A DNA stretch of 64,000 nucleotides, taken from positions 153,145 through 217,144 of the forward strand of contig NZ_WEGJ01000007.1 of NCBI RefSeq assembly GCF_009604385.1, read 5' to 3'. Within the stretch, counting starts at the first letter, position 1. Each line of letters opens with the position of its first letter. Shown piece by piece: positions 14,879 to 23,281 of this stretch. The notes beneath the pieces are model-generated. The model made no database searches and was not told the DNA's origin. It was given only the letters and a program-made list of their open reading frames with translations. A program made the position numbers and the translations under genes. This DNA is from Streptomyces smaragdinus. GTDB lineage: Bacteria > Actinomycetota > Actinomycetes > Streptomycetales > Streptomycetaceae.

Positions 14879-15601
14879 ATGGACAAGCCTCTCGTCGCCA
14901 TCCTCAGTGGAGCGGGGATCTCCACCGACTCCGGTATCCCCGACTACCGCGGCCCCAACGGGCTGTGGCGGCGGGATCCCGACGCCGAGAAGCTGGTGAC
15001 GTACGACTACTACATGCGGGATCCGGAGATCCGGCGGCGGTCGTGGCTGATGCGGCGGGAGAACCAGACGCTGCACGCCGAGCCGAACGCCGCGCACCGG
15101 GCGATCGCCGAGCTGGAGCGGTCCGGGGTGCCGGTGCGGGTCATCACGCAGAACGTCGACGGGCTGCATCAGCTCGCCGGGATGCCCGCGCGCAAGGTGA
15201 TCGAACTGCACGGCACCGCCCGCGCCGTCGTGTGCACGACGTGCCACGCCCGCGGTTCCATGGCGGACGCGCTCGCGCGGATCGACGCCGGGGAGGCCGA
15301 TCCCGACTGTCCGAACTGCGGGGGGATCCTCAAGACGGCCACCGTGATGTTCGGTGAGCAGCTGGACCCGATGGTGCTGGGGGAGGCCGTCGCGATCACC
15401 AAGGCGTGCCAGATGTTCATCGCCGTCGGGACCAGTCTTCAGGTCGAGCCCGCCGCCGGTCTCGCGATGTTCGCCGCCGAGCACGGCGCCCGGCTGACGA
15501 TCGTCAACGCCGAGCCCACCCCGTACGACGTACTGGCCGCCGAGGTCATCCGGGAGCCGATCGGCACGGCGCTGCCGAAGCTGCTGGGGGACCTGGCCTG
15601 A
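14879..15601 (+). CDS. NAD-dependent protein deacylase, Sir2 family
   Basis: 240 residues, the usual length of bacterial sirtuins. The NAD-binding motifs GAGIS (11-15), SGIPDYRGPNGLW and TQNVDGLH (90-97) are present, with the catalytic His111 in IELHG, and four zinc cysteines (119, 122, 144, 147). MFGE and VGTSLQVEPAAG complete the Rossmann core. The family removes acyl groups from lysines using NAD, for instance reactivating acetylated acyl-CoA synthetases. It has its own promoter, with probable leaderless translation. It lies 46 bp after the chaperone operon on the same strand; whether its targets include that system is unknown. Confidence 0.95.
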   Translation: MDKPLVAILSGAGISTDSGIPDYRGPNGLWRRDPDAEKLVTYDYYMRDPEIRRRSWLMRRENQTLHAEPNAAHRAIAELERSGVPVRVITQNVDGLHQLAGMPARKVIELHGTARAVVCTTCHARGSMADALARIDAGEADPDCPNCGGILKTATVMFGEQLDPMVLGEAVAITKACQMFIAVGTSLQVEPAAGLAMFAAEHGARLTIVNAEPTPYDVLAAEVIREPIGTALPKLLGDLA

Positions 15602-15691
15602 TCTCGTCGCCGATCACGGCTCGCGGCGGGTCGGGATCCGCCATGCTGGTGGCTCCGGCTGTTGACCGACGCGGGTCGTGAGGGGTGTTCT

Positions 15692-17527
15692 GTGCTGGGG
15701 CGGGTGCTGTCGGGGCGTTACCAACTCGAGCGGATGCTGGGGCGGGGCGGGATGGGGGAGGTCTGGGCCGCCCAGGACCGGCTGCTGGAGCGGCGGGTCG
15801 CGGTGAAGATCATCCACGAGCACGCGGCGTCGGAGGAGACGCAGGAGCTGTTCTTCCGCGAGGCCCGCACCGCCGGCGCCCTGACCCATCCGGGTGTGGT
15901 GACGGTCTACGACCTGGGGCGCGCGGAGGACAACTCGGTGTTCCTGGTGATGGAGCTGGTCACCGGCCGCGATCTGCGCTCCGTGCTGCGCCAGGACCAG
16001 CCCCTGACGGTCGAACAGGCCGTGGAGTGGACGGCGCTGGCCGCCGACGCGCTCGCCGCGACCCATGAGGCCGGCGTGGTGCACCGCGATCTGAAGCCGG
16101 ACAACCTCATGCTGACGTCGACGGGATCCGTGAAGATCCTCGACTTCGGCATCGCCCGCTACGTCTCGGCGGCCACCCTCGCCAGCCGTGTCATCGGCAC
16201 TCCCGCCTATATGCCGCCCGAGCGGCTGGCGGGCAAGGCGGGCGACGGCCGCGGGGACCTGTACTCGCTGGGCTGCGTCCTGTACGAACTGCTCACCGGT
16301 CAGCCCCCGTTCGGCAGCGCGAACTTCGCCCAGGTCGTGTACGCACACGTCCAGGAAGTCCCCGACCCGCCCAGCTCCCACCGCGCGGGCATCCCCCCGG
16401 CCCTGGACGCGCTGGTCGCCGAACTCCTCGCGAAGACCCCCGGGGAGCGCCCGTCCACCGCCGCCGAGGTCCGCGACCGGCTGCGCCGCGTCCTGTCGCA
16501 GTCCGCCGGCCCGACCACCCGGCAGCAGACCCGCACGGAACCGCCCCCGGCCACCGAACCGCCCGGCACCGGGGACCTGACCCGGCTCGCCGCCGAGGCC
16601 GCCGCGGCGACGGGGGCGGAGAACTGGGACGAGGCCGCCACCCGGTACGCCGAACTCGCCCGCCGCAGCGCGGCGATCCGCGGCACCGACCACCCGGAGA
16701 CGGTCGGCGCCCGCCACAACCACGCCTGGAGCCTGGGCAACACCGGGCAGCACGCGCAGGCCGTACCCCTGCTGACCCAGGCCGTGAAGGATCTGGCCCG
16801 GGTGCACGGACCGGACCACCCGGACGCCCTCAAGGCCCGCCACAACCTGGCCTGGAACCTGGGCAACTGCGGCTACCACGCGGAGGCCGTCGCCGAGTAC
16901 GAGGCCTTCTCGTCCGCGTACATCCGCGTCCTCGGCTCCGACCACCAGGACTCGCTGCGCGCCCGCCACAACCGCGCCTGGAACATAGGCAAGACCGGCG
17001 ACCACACCCGCGCGGCACTGCTGCTCGAGCAGGTCGTCCAGGACGCCGCCCGGGTGCTCGGCGCCGGCCACCCGGACTGCCGCAAGGCCCGCCACGACCT
17101 GGCCTGGAACCTCAGCGAGAGCGGCGACTACACGGGCGCCGCCCGCCACTACCGCGTCGTCCTGGACGCCGGCATCCGGGCGATCGGCGCCGACCACCCG
17201 CAGATGCTGGACGCCCGGCACGGGCTGGCCTGGTGCATCGGCAAGTCCGGCGGCCACGCCGAGGCCGCGGACCAGCTGACCGGCGTCGTCCGCGACTCCG
17301 ACCGCGTCCTCGGCCTCGAGCACCGGGAGACCCTGCGCGCCCACCACAACCTGGCCTGGAACCTGAGCATGTGCGGCCGCCACCGCGAGGCCGCCGACGC
17401 GTACGACGCGTTCATCGACGCCTACATCCGCGTCCTGGGCCCGGACGACCCCTACGCCCGCGACGCGCTCTCCGAGCAGGCGTGGAACCTCGAACGGCTC
17501 CCCTGGACCCTCAGGCGCCGGCGCTGA
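15692..17527 (+). CDS. Hanks-type serine/threonine kinase with C-terminal 42-residue TPR repeats
   Basis: 611 residues from the GTG at 15692, preceded by GAGGGG; a TTG at 15662 is an upstream alternative. Kinase motifs: glycine loop GRGGMGEVW (18-25), Lys39 in VAVKI, HRDLKPDN with catalytic Asp133, DFG (151-153), and GTPAYMPPERL in the activation segment. A Pro/Thr linker follows at ~280-310. The C-terminus (~340-600) is about six 42-residue kinesin-light-chain-type TPRs, each with a DHP and a RHNxAW motif. There is no transmembrane helix or PASTA domain, so it is a soluble kinase whose TPRs probably recruit targets. It is convergent with the GH74 gene across a shared terminator. Confidence 0.93.
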   Translation: MLGRVLSGRYQLERMLGRGGMGEVWAAQDRLLERRVAVKIIHEHAASEETQELFFREARTAGALTHPGVVTVYDLGRAEDNSVFLVMELVTGRDLRSVLRQDQPLTVEQAVEWTALAADALAATHEAGVVHRDLKPDNLMLTSTGSVKILDFGIARYVSAATLASRVIGTPAYMPPERLAGKAGDGRGDLYSLGCVLYELLTGQPPFGSANFAQVVYAHVQEVPDPPSSHRAGIPPALDALVAELLAKTPGERPSTAAEVRDRLRRVLSQSAGPTTRQQTRTEPPPATEPPGTGDLTRLAAEAAAATGAENWDEAATRYAELARRSAAIRGTDHPETVGARHNHAWSLGNTGQHAQAVPLLTQAVKDLARVHGPDHPDALKARHNLAWNLGNCGYHAEAVAEYEAFSSAYIRVLGSDHQDSLRARHNRAWNIGKTGDHTRAALLLEQVVQDAARVLGAGHPDCRKARHDLAWNLSESGDYTGAARHYRVVLDAGIRAIGADHPQMLDARHGLAWCIGKSGGHAEAADQLTGVVRDSDRVLGLEHRETLRAHHNLAWNLSMCGRHREAADAYDAFIDAYIRVLGPDDPYARDALSEQAWNLERLPWTLRRRR

Positions 17528-17530
17528 CCC

Positions 17531-17567
17531 GGTCCGCCCCGGGGGACGCGCGGCCCCGGGGCGGACC
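17531..17567. terminator. bidirectional terminator between kinase and GH74 genes
   Basis: GGTCCGCCCCGGGG (17531-17544) pairs perfectly over 14 bp with 17554-17567, loop 9 nt. It sits 3 nt after the kinase stop and 6 nt beyond the GH74 stop on the other strand, so it serves two convergent genes. Confidence 0.85.
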
Positions 17568-17572
17568 TTCGA

Positions 17573-20500
17573 TCAGGGCGCGGTCCCCCAGACCAGCGCC
17601 CCGCCCAGATAGGCGCCCACCTTCGGGGCGTCCGCGAACGAGGTGTTCGTGCCGCGGCTGTAGTCGTCCGCCTCGTCGAACGCCGACCAGTCGCCCTTGT
17701 GCACCCGCAGCTGGATCTCCCCCGTCGAGGCGCCCGCCGCCAGCGGGCCGGCCGCGGAGGTGAAGCCGACCTCGAGGTAGTGCGAGGCGCCGGTCTTCGG
17801 GGAGGCCGCGGCGACCACCCGGTGGGTGACCTTCGCGCTGCCGAGCTGCGCCCAGTCGCAGAACGTCTGGTACGTCGCGGAGCCCGGCTCGGCGAACCAG
17901 TAGCGGAGCGTGACGCCGGCCAGGTCCACCGGCCCGGTGCCGGAGTTGACGACCTGGAGGCTCATCCGGATCGCGTTGTCCGTCGCGCTCGAGTCCGCGT
18001 TGCGGTAGCGGACCGTCAGGGCGCCCGTGGGCCGGGTGTCCGGCGCGGTGACGACCGTGATCGGCGCCGAGAGCTCGGAGACGCGCGGGACGCTGTCGCG
18101 GGAGCGGACCCGGTACTGGTAGGACGACGACGCCGCCAGGCCGGTGTCGGTGAACGCCGGCGTCGTGGACTGCCCCACCTGGGCGCCGTCCCGGTAGATG
18201 TCGTAGCCGGTGACCCCGGTGTCGTCGGTGGACGCGGTCCAGGTCAGGGTGGCCGAGTCGGCCGTGACGGCGGTGAGCCGCAGGTCCGTGGGGACGGTGG
18301 GGTCCTCGATGTCGTCGTCGGTGGGGCGGCCGTCGGCGGGGACGTCGGCGAAGAGGATGCCGCGGCCGTTGGTACCGAGGTACACCCGGCCGTAGACCCG
18401 CGGGTCGCCGGTGATGGCGTCGCCCATGTTGCCGTACTGGTGCCTGTCGTCGTTGACCCGGCGCCAGGTCGCCCCCGCGTTGTCGGAGGCGTGCACGCCC
18501 GCGACGCCGTTGACCGTGCCGGCCAGATAGATCGCCGGCTGGGTGGCCTCGGGGGCGGCCTTGCCGTAGCCGAGGTTGACGCCCTTGGTGACGCCGGCGA
18601 CGGCGGTGAAGGACGCGCCGCCGTTCAGCGAGCGCCACATGCCGCCCTCCCCCGTCAGGAAGATCTCGCCCTCCTTCCCCGGTACGGGCTTGAACGCGGC
18701 CTTCTGCGCCGGGAGCCCGGTGGCGGCCGTCGCGGTGAACGACGCCCCGCCGTCGGTGGACGCGTAGAACTTCCCGCCGGCGTACGCGTAGAACCGCTGC
18801 CGGCTGACCCGGTCCGCCCGGACCAGCGCCCCCTGCGGCAGCCCGGTGACCGGCGTCCAGGAGCTGCCGTACGTCGTGGTCCGCTGCACGGCGGCCCCCT
18901 GCGGGCTCCACACCGCCGCCTGCCCGTCGGCGGCCACGGCGATGGTGCCGCCGCCGGTGACTCCGCCGGGTTCGGCGGACGCCTGGAACCAGCTGGAGCC
19001 GCCGTTGGTGGAGAACGCGGCCCGGTTGACCTGCGGGTTGGCCTCCCTGTCGATGTTCCCGACGCGCGCCAGCACGGCCGGCTGCAGCTCCGCGAAGTCC
19101 ATCGACGTGGTGGAGGTGTAGTTGGGCTGCGTGTACATCATCGCGGGCACGGACGTGAGGCTCGTATGGGCGAAGCCGCCGATGTCGCCGAGCGCGGAGA
19201 AGAGGGCGGGCCCGGTGGGCGGGCTGATCAGGTCCAGGACGGCCGTCTCCTCCAGGCCCTTCACCGCGGGCCGGATCGTGATCTGCCCGCCGGTGTCCCA
19301 TGTCCGCAGGTCGGTGGTGCCGTAGATGGTGGCGCCCGTGCCGTACATCATGCGGTCGGGGTCGTGCGGGTCGATCTCCAGCGATTCGTTCATCCAGCCG
19401 AGCTTGGGCGCCACCTCGGGCGGCGCGGGGCTGGCGCCGAAGGACAGCCAGGGGACGGACGTGATGTCCATCGTGTAGCGGTACGAGCGGGCGGGGTAGC
19501 CGGTCCAGTCCCAGATCCGGGTCCAGGTGGCGCCGGCGTCCTTCGAGCGGAAGACGATCGCGTCCGGCCACCAGGAGACCTGGGTGGCGACCATGATCGT
19601 CGAGGGGTTGGTGCGGTCGATCGTGAGGCCCGAGTAGCCGAAGTAGTCGTCGGAGCTCTCCGACGGGATGGGGCTGATCCGCGTCCACGAGGCGGCCGCG
19701 ACGTCGTAGCGCCACACGTCGCCCTTGCCCCCGTCGTACGGGCCGCCGGTGTCCGAGGTCGCCAGATAGAGCCGCTGGTTGACGTGGTCGAGGACGCCCT
19801 TGTGCGCCAGGTACCCCGTGGGCTGCCCCGCCAGCCGGGACCACGTGGCGCCGGCGTCGGTGGAGCGGTAGACGGTGTTGGCCGGGTCGGCGACGCCCGC
19901 GTAGATGGTGCGGCTGGGGGTGCCCGCGCTGCCCGTCGTACGGTCGAACGTCACCCAGACGACGCCCTGGATGTCGGAGCCGTAGCCGCTCGAGTCGTTC
20001 GGGTCGGAGCGGTACGTGCCGGGGTTGGGGAAGCTCGCGACCTTCGCCCAGGAGACCCCGCCGTTCGTCGAGCGCCACAGCCCGTTGCCGCTGGGCGCCC
20101 CCAGATACAGCACGTTCCCCGCGTTGGGGTCGACGGCGAGGCGCTCGCCCATCCCCCGGCCCGGCATGTTGCCGCCCAGCTTGAACGGCAGCTCCGCCGC
20201 CTGCCAGTTGGCGCCCAGGTCACCGGAGCGCAGGACGGCGCCGTTGCCGGGGTCCCAGCTGTTGGTGTACATGCCGACGGCCGCGTACACCTTGTCCGGC
20301 GCGGACTCGTCGATCGCGACGGACACCACGCCGTTCCAGCCCCACCGGTCGGCGCCCACCCAGTCGAGGAGGGGGGTCCAGGAGGAGGTGTTCGCGTCCC
20401 AGCGGTACGCGCCGCCGATGTCCGTACGGGCGTAGATCAGGTCCTTGCGGGTCTGGCTGAAGATGATCCCGGGCACGAAGCCGCCGCCGTCGATCCGCAC

Positions 20501-20644
20501 GTTGTGCCAGGGGGACTCGGTCGGCGCGGGCGCGTCCGCGACGGGCGCCGGGGCGGCGTACGCCTGCGGGAGGCGGGTCAGGGCGGGGACGGCGGCGGTC
20601 GCGGCGGCGATGCCGAGGAAGCGTCTTCTGTCGAGAGGTCCCAT
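17573..20644 (-). CDS. secreted GH74 xyloglucanase with FnIII and CBM3
   Basis: 1023 residues. The N-terminal DRRRFLGIAAATAAVPAL is a twin-arginine (Tat) signal. The GH74 beta-propeller domain (~45-770) has BNR-type repeats such as STDAGATW and the two catalytic aspartates in YARTDIGG (Asp75) and ALGDIGGF (Asp487), spaced as in characterised GH74 endo-xyloglucanases. A fibronectin III module (~776-865) and a CBM3 (~870-1023, ending GGALVWGTAP) follow. It cleaves the beta-1,4-glucan backbone of xyloglucan outside the cell. It is the last gene of a cellulase run GH10-GH48-GH12-GH6-GH74, all minus strand. The ribosome site GAAGG is ~10 nt upstream of the ATG. Confidence 0.95.
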   Translation of the reverse strand: MGPLDRRRFLGIAAATAAVPALTRLPQAYAAPAPVADAPAPTESPWHNVRIDGGGFVPGIIFSQTRKDLIYARTDIGGAYRWDANTSSWTPLLDWVGADRWGWNGVVSVAIDESAPDKVYAAVGMYTNSWDPGNGAVLRSGDLGANWQAAELPFKLGGNMPGRGMGERLAVDPNAGNVLYLGAPSGNGLWRSTNGGVSWAKVASFPNPGTYRSDPNDSSGYGSDIQGVVWVTFDRTTGSAGTPSRTIYAGVADPANTVYRSTDAGATWSRLAGQPTGYLAHKGVLDHVNQRLYLATSDTGGPYDGGKGDVWRYDVAAASWTRISPIPSESSDDYFGYSGLTIDRTNPSTIMVATQVSWWPDAIVFRSKDAGATWTRIWDWTGYPARSYRYTMDITSVPWLSFGASPAPPEVAPKLGWMNESLEIDPHDPDRMMYGTGATIYGTTDLRTWDTGGQITIRPAVKGLEETAVLDLISPPTGPALFSALGDIGGFAHTSLTSVPAMMYTQPNYTSTTSMDFAELQPAVLARVGNIDREANPQVNRAAFSTNGGSSWFQASAEPGGVTGGGTIAVAADGQAAVWSPQGAAVQRTTTYGSSWTPVTGLPQGALVRADRVSRQRFYAYAGGKFYASTDGGASFTATAATGLPAQKAAFKPVPGKEGEIFLTGEGGMWRSLNGGASFTAVAGVTKGVNLGYGKAAPEATQPAIYLAGTVNGVAGVHASDNAGATWRRVNDDRHQYGNMGDAITGDPRVYGRVYLGTNGRGILFADVPADGRPTDDDIEDPTVPTDLRLTAVTADSATLTWTASTDDTGVTGYDIYRDGAQVGQSTTPAFTDTGLAASSSYQYRVRSRDSVPRVSELSAPITVVTAPDTRPTGALTVRYRNADSSATDNAIRMSLQVVNSGTGPVDLAGVTLRYWFAEPGSATYQTFCDWAQLGSAKVTHRVVAAASPKTGASHYLEVGFTSAAGPLAAGASTGEIQLRVHKGDWSAFDEADDYSRGTNTSFADAPKVGAYLGGALVWGTAP

Positions 20645-20690
20645 GAGTTCGGCAGCCTTCGGGAGTGGGGGAAGGTCTCTGGGGAAAGGG

Positions 20691-20757
20691 GCGCGCCCCC
20701 GGTTCGGACGCGGCTCATGGGGGTCACCGCGTAGAACGTTCCGTACCGGGGGCGCGC
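20691..20757. terminator. 13-bp inverted repeat downstream of the GH6 gene
   Basis: GCGCGCCCCCGGT (20691-20703) is the exact reverse complement of 20745-20757, separated by 41 nt. It lies just downstream of the GH6 stop and upstream of the GH74 start, so it may terminate GH6 transcripts or attenuate read-through; the long loop makes an operator role possible too. Confidence 0.5.
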
Positions 20758-20791
20758 AGAGGGGTGGAGCTTTACCGGGGAGAGCCGCGCC

Positions 20792-23182
20792 TTACGGCGC
20801 CGTCCCCCACACCAGCTGGCCGCCGACGTAGACGCCGATCTTCGGCGCGTCCGTGAAGGAGGTGCTGGTGCTGTGGCTGTAGTCGTCCGCCTCGTTGAAG
20901 TTCGACCAGTCGGCCTTGTGCAGCCGCAGCTGGATCTCACCGGTGTTGGCGCCGGCCGCGAGGCTTCCGCTCGTGGGGGTGACCTTCAGGTAGTGGTCGG
21001 CGCCGGCCGTCGAGCCGTTCGCCACCACCGACTGCGTGAGGTTGCCGCAGCCCATCTGCGCCCAGTCGCACCAGGTGGTGTACGACGAGGCGGAGTCGGA
21101 GAACCAGTAGCGGACCTCGACACCGTTCAGGGACTGCGCGCTGCTGCCGGTGTTGACCAGCTGCAGCGTCATCCGCACCGCGTTGTCCGTGGCACTGCTG
21201 TCGCTGGTCTTGTACTGCACCTTCAGCGCACCGGAGGGGCCGCCGCCGCTGCTGGTCGTGGTTCCGGTGACCTGCGAGGTGGTGGCGGAGGCGTTGCCGG
21301 CCAGGTCACGGGCGCGCACCTGGTACTGATACGTGGTCGTGGCGGTGAGGCCGGTGTCGGTGTACGTGGTGCCGGTCGGCGAACCGACGATGACACCGTC
21401 ACGGTAGACGTCGTAGCTGGTGACACCGACGTTGTCCGAGGACGCCGTCCACGACAGCGACACGGACGAGGCGGTGGTGCCCGTCACCCGCAGACCCGCC
21501 GGCACGGTCGGGGCGTCGCGGTCCTCGCCGCCCTGCCCGGCCGTCGTGGTGCCGGTCACCTGCGAGGACTGGTCGGACACGTTGCCGGCCCTGTCCTTCG
21601 CCCGCACCCGGTACTGGTAGGCGGTGGTCGGGTTCAGCCCGCTGTCGGTGTACGTGGTGCCGGTCGCGGTGCCGACGACGGCGCCGTTGCGGTACACGTC
21701 GTAGCCGGTGACCGCGGTGTTGTCGGTCGAGGCGGTCCAGGCCAGCGACACGGTCGACGAGGTGGTGCCCGTCACCCGCAGGCCGCTCGGCACGGTGGGC
21801 GCCTCGTCGTCGACGGGGCCGCCGCCGTCCAGGGGCGGGTAGGCGTTGGCGAGGAGCATCTGGAACTGCGCGGAGAACCAGTGTCCGGCCAGCGGCGCGT
21901 TCGGCATGGCACCCGTGGGGTTGTGACCGTTGCGGTCGTTGCCCGGATAGGTCGGGTCGCACATCTGGTCGAAGCCCTTGCCCTCGTCGTTGTCCTCGGG
22001 CTGGCTGTTCCCGTCGGACTCACCCGGGGGCTTGGCCCACACGTAGGCGTCGATACCCGGCTCGGGCGCGGCCTGCGGGCGCTCGCCGATCCCCGCACCG
22101 ACCTGGTTGCACCAGTTGCCGGCGTGGTAGCGGGGGTCGATCCGGCTGCCGTCGACGTAGGCGTTGACCGAGGTCGTGGGGCCAGGACCGGTGGGCCGGT
22201 CCGGGCCGCCCCAGCCGTTGCGGGCGGTGTCGATGAGCATGCCGATGCCGGACGGGAACCCGCCGCGGCTGACCAGGCGGTCACGCAGGGCCTGGGCGAA
22301 GGACAGCTCGTCGATGTACTGGTTCCAGTCGATCCACGTCGATGACCGCACCGGGTTGTTGGCCACCGTGTCGGTGACCTTGAAGTACGGCTCGTGCAGC
22401 GCCGAGTAGTTGGCCGTGTTGACGATGAAGCCGGTAACGTCGTTGACCGTCGCGCCCTCGGAGGTCGCGGCGACCTTGAACTCGTCGACCGACGGGTCCA
22501 GGTTGGTGTCCCAGCCCAGCCAGCCGTGGTGACCCGCGTCGATGTAGTTGTAGACGTTCGGGATGTCGCCGAGCTTGTTCAGCGCGTACCCGACGCCCTT
22601 CTCGTACACCCCGGAGGCCTTGACGTCCCGGCAGGCCTGGGTCGACCCGGCCTGGCTGCCCGCGTTCGTCACCATGTTCGGCAGCGAGTCGGGCTCGATC
22701 AGCGCGGCGATCCGCAGGTTCGCGTACGCCGCGTCGTCGAGGATGCCGGCGATCTCGTCGATGTACTCGGTCTTGTAGCGCTGGAGGTCGGCGATCTGAA
22801 GCTCGCCGTTGGACGCCAGCGCGGCACAGTCACGGCCGGGCAGGTCGTAGATGACGACCTGGAACATGTTGGCGCCCTGCGCGAGCGCGGCGTCGAGGTG
22901 GGCACGCAGACCGCGGCTGATGGAGGTCCCCTCGATCGCCGCGATCCGGTCCATCCAGACGAAGCTGGGCTCGTTCGCGACCGCGGAGCCGCCGGGCTCG
23001 GCGGCCGCCCGGGCGGACCAGTCCTCGTTGACGTAGGGCGTGGCGCCCACGTACGGGTTCTCCACACGCGCGGCCGCCGCCTGGGGCGCCGGCAACGCGA
23101 CGGTGAGCGCGGCGCCCATGGCGAGCGTCGGCAGCAACGCCGCGAGCCTGAAGCGGCTGCGGAGTCTCTTGGTGGTGTTCAT
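20792..23182 (-). CDS. secreted GH6 cellulase (1,4-beta-cellobiosidase type), 2x FnIII, CBM3
   Basis: 796 residues. A basic N-terminus and hydrophobic stretch ending APQAAAA form a Sec signal peptide. GH6 catalytic domain ~42-470: Asp118 in LPGRDCAALASNGE and Asp165 in IEPDSLPN are the catalytic pair in the usual positions, with NVYNYIDAGHHGWLGW, NTANYSAL and YVWAKPPGESDG. The long loops and the size resemble exo-acting GH6 enzymes. Two FnIII modules (~478-650) and a CBM3 follow. It releases cellobiose from the non-reducing end. Its CBM3 DNA is nearly identical to that of the upstream GH12 gene. The start region has a GGAGCACC site before the ATG. Confidence 0.95.
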   Translation of the reverse strand: MNTTKRLRSRFRLAALLPTLAMGAALTVALPAPQAAAARVENPYVGATPYVNEDWSARAAAEPGGSAVANEPSFVWMDRIAAIEGTSISRGLRAHLDAALAQGANMFQVVIYDLPGRDCAALASNGELQIADLQRYKTEYIDEIAGILDDAAYANLRIAALIEPDSLPNMVTNAGSQAGSTQACRDVKASGVYEKGVGYALNKLGDIPNVYNYIDAGHHGWLGWDTNLDPSVDEFKVAATSEGATVNDVTGFIVNTANYSALHEPYFKVTDTVANNPVRSSTWIDWNQYIDELSFAQALRDRLVSRGGFPSGIGMLIDTARNGWGGPDRPTGPGPTTSVNAYVDGSRIDPRYHAGNWCNQVGAGIGERPQAAPEPGIDAYVWAKPPGESDGNSQPEDNDEGKGFDQMCDPTYPGNDRNGHNPTGAMPNAPLAGHWFSAQFQMLLANAYPPLDGGGPVDDEAPTVPSGLRVTGTTSSTVSLAWTASTDNTAVTGYDVYRNGAVVGTATGTTYTDSGLNPTTAYQYRVRAKDRAGNVSDQSSQVTGTTTAGQGGEDRDAPTVPAGLRVTGTTASSVSLSWTASSDNVGVTSYDVYRDGVIVGSPTGTTYTDTGLTATTTYQYQVRARDLAGNASATTSQVTGTTTSSGGGPSGALKVQYKTSDSSATDNAVRMTLQLVNTGSSAQSLNGVEVRYWFSDSASSYTTWCDWAQMGCGNLTQSVVANGSTAGADHYLKVTPTSGSLAAGANTGEIQLRLHKADWSNFNEADDYSHSTSTSFTDAPKIGVYVGGQLVWGTAP
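20805..21229 (-). repeat. 425-bp near-identical CBM3 segment, copy in GH6 gene
   Basis: Gapless counterpart of 23295-23719. By eye I count 5 differences in 425 bp (about 98.8% identity), one of which changes the protein (Ser versus Thr). Identity stops where the FnIII linkers begin. Confidence 0.9.
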
Positions 23183-23226
23183 TGCGGCTCTGGTGCTCCT
23201 TCCGGATCTGACGGGGGGATCGTGCG

Positions 23227-23269
23227 CCCGGTGGCGGGGGGCAGCGGGAAGGCGGATCCCGCCACCGGG
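23227..23269. terminator. hairpin terminator after the GH48-GH12 pair
   Basis: CCCGGTGGCGGG (23227-23238) pairs over 12 bp with CCCGCCACCGGG (23258-23269), loop 19 nt. It lies 13 nt past the GH12 stop codon (minus strand) and before the GH6 start. Confidence 0.75.
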
Positions 23270-23281
23270 AGTTCGAGGGGG

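Noticed and set aside
15662..15691. TTG start for the Ser/Thr kinase
   Set aside because: No ribosome site before it; the GTG at 15692 has GAGGGG upstream and directly precedes the conserved kinase N-terminus.
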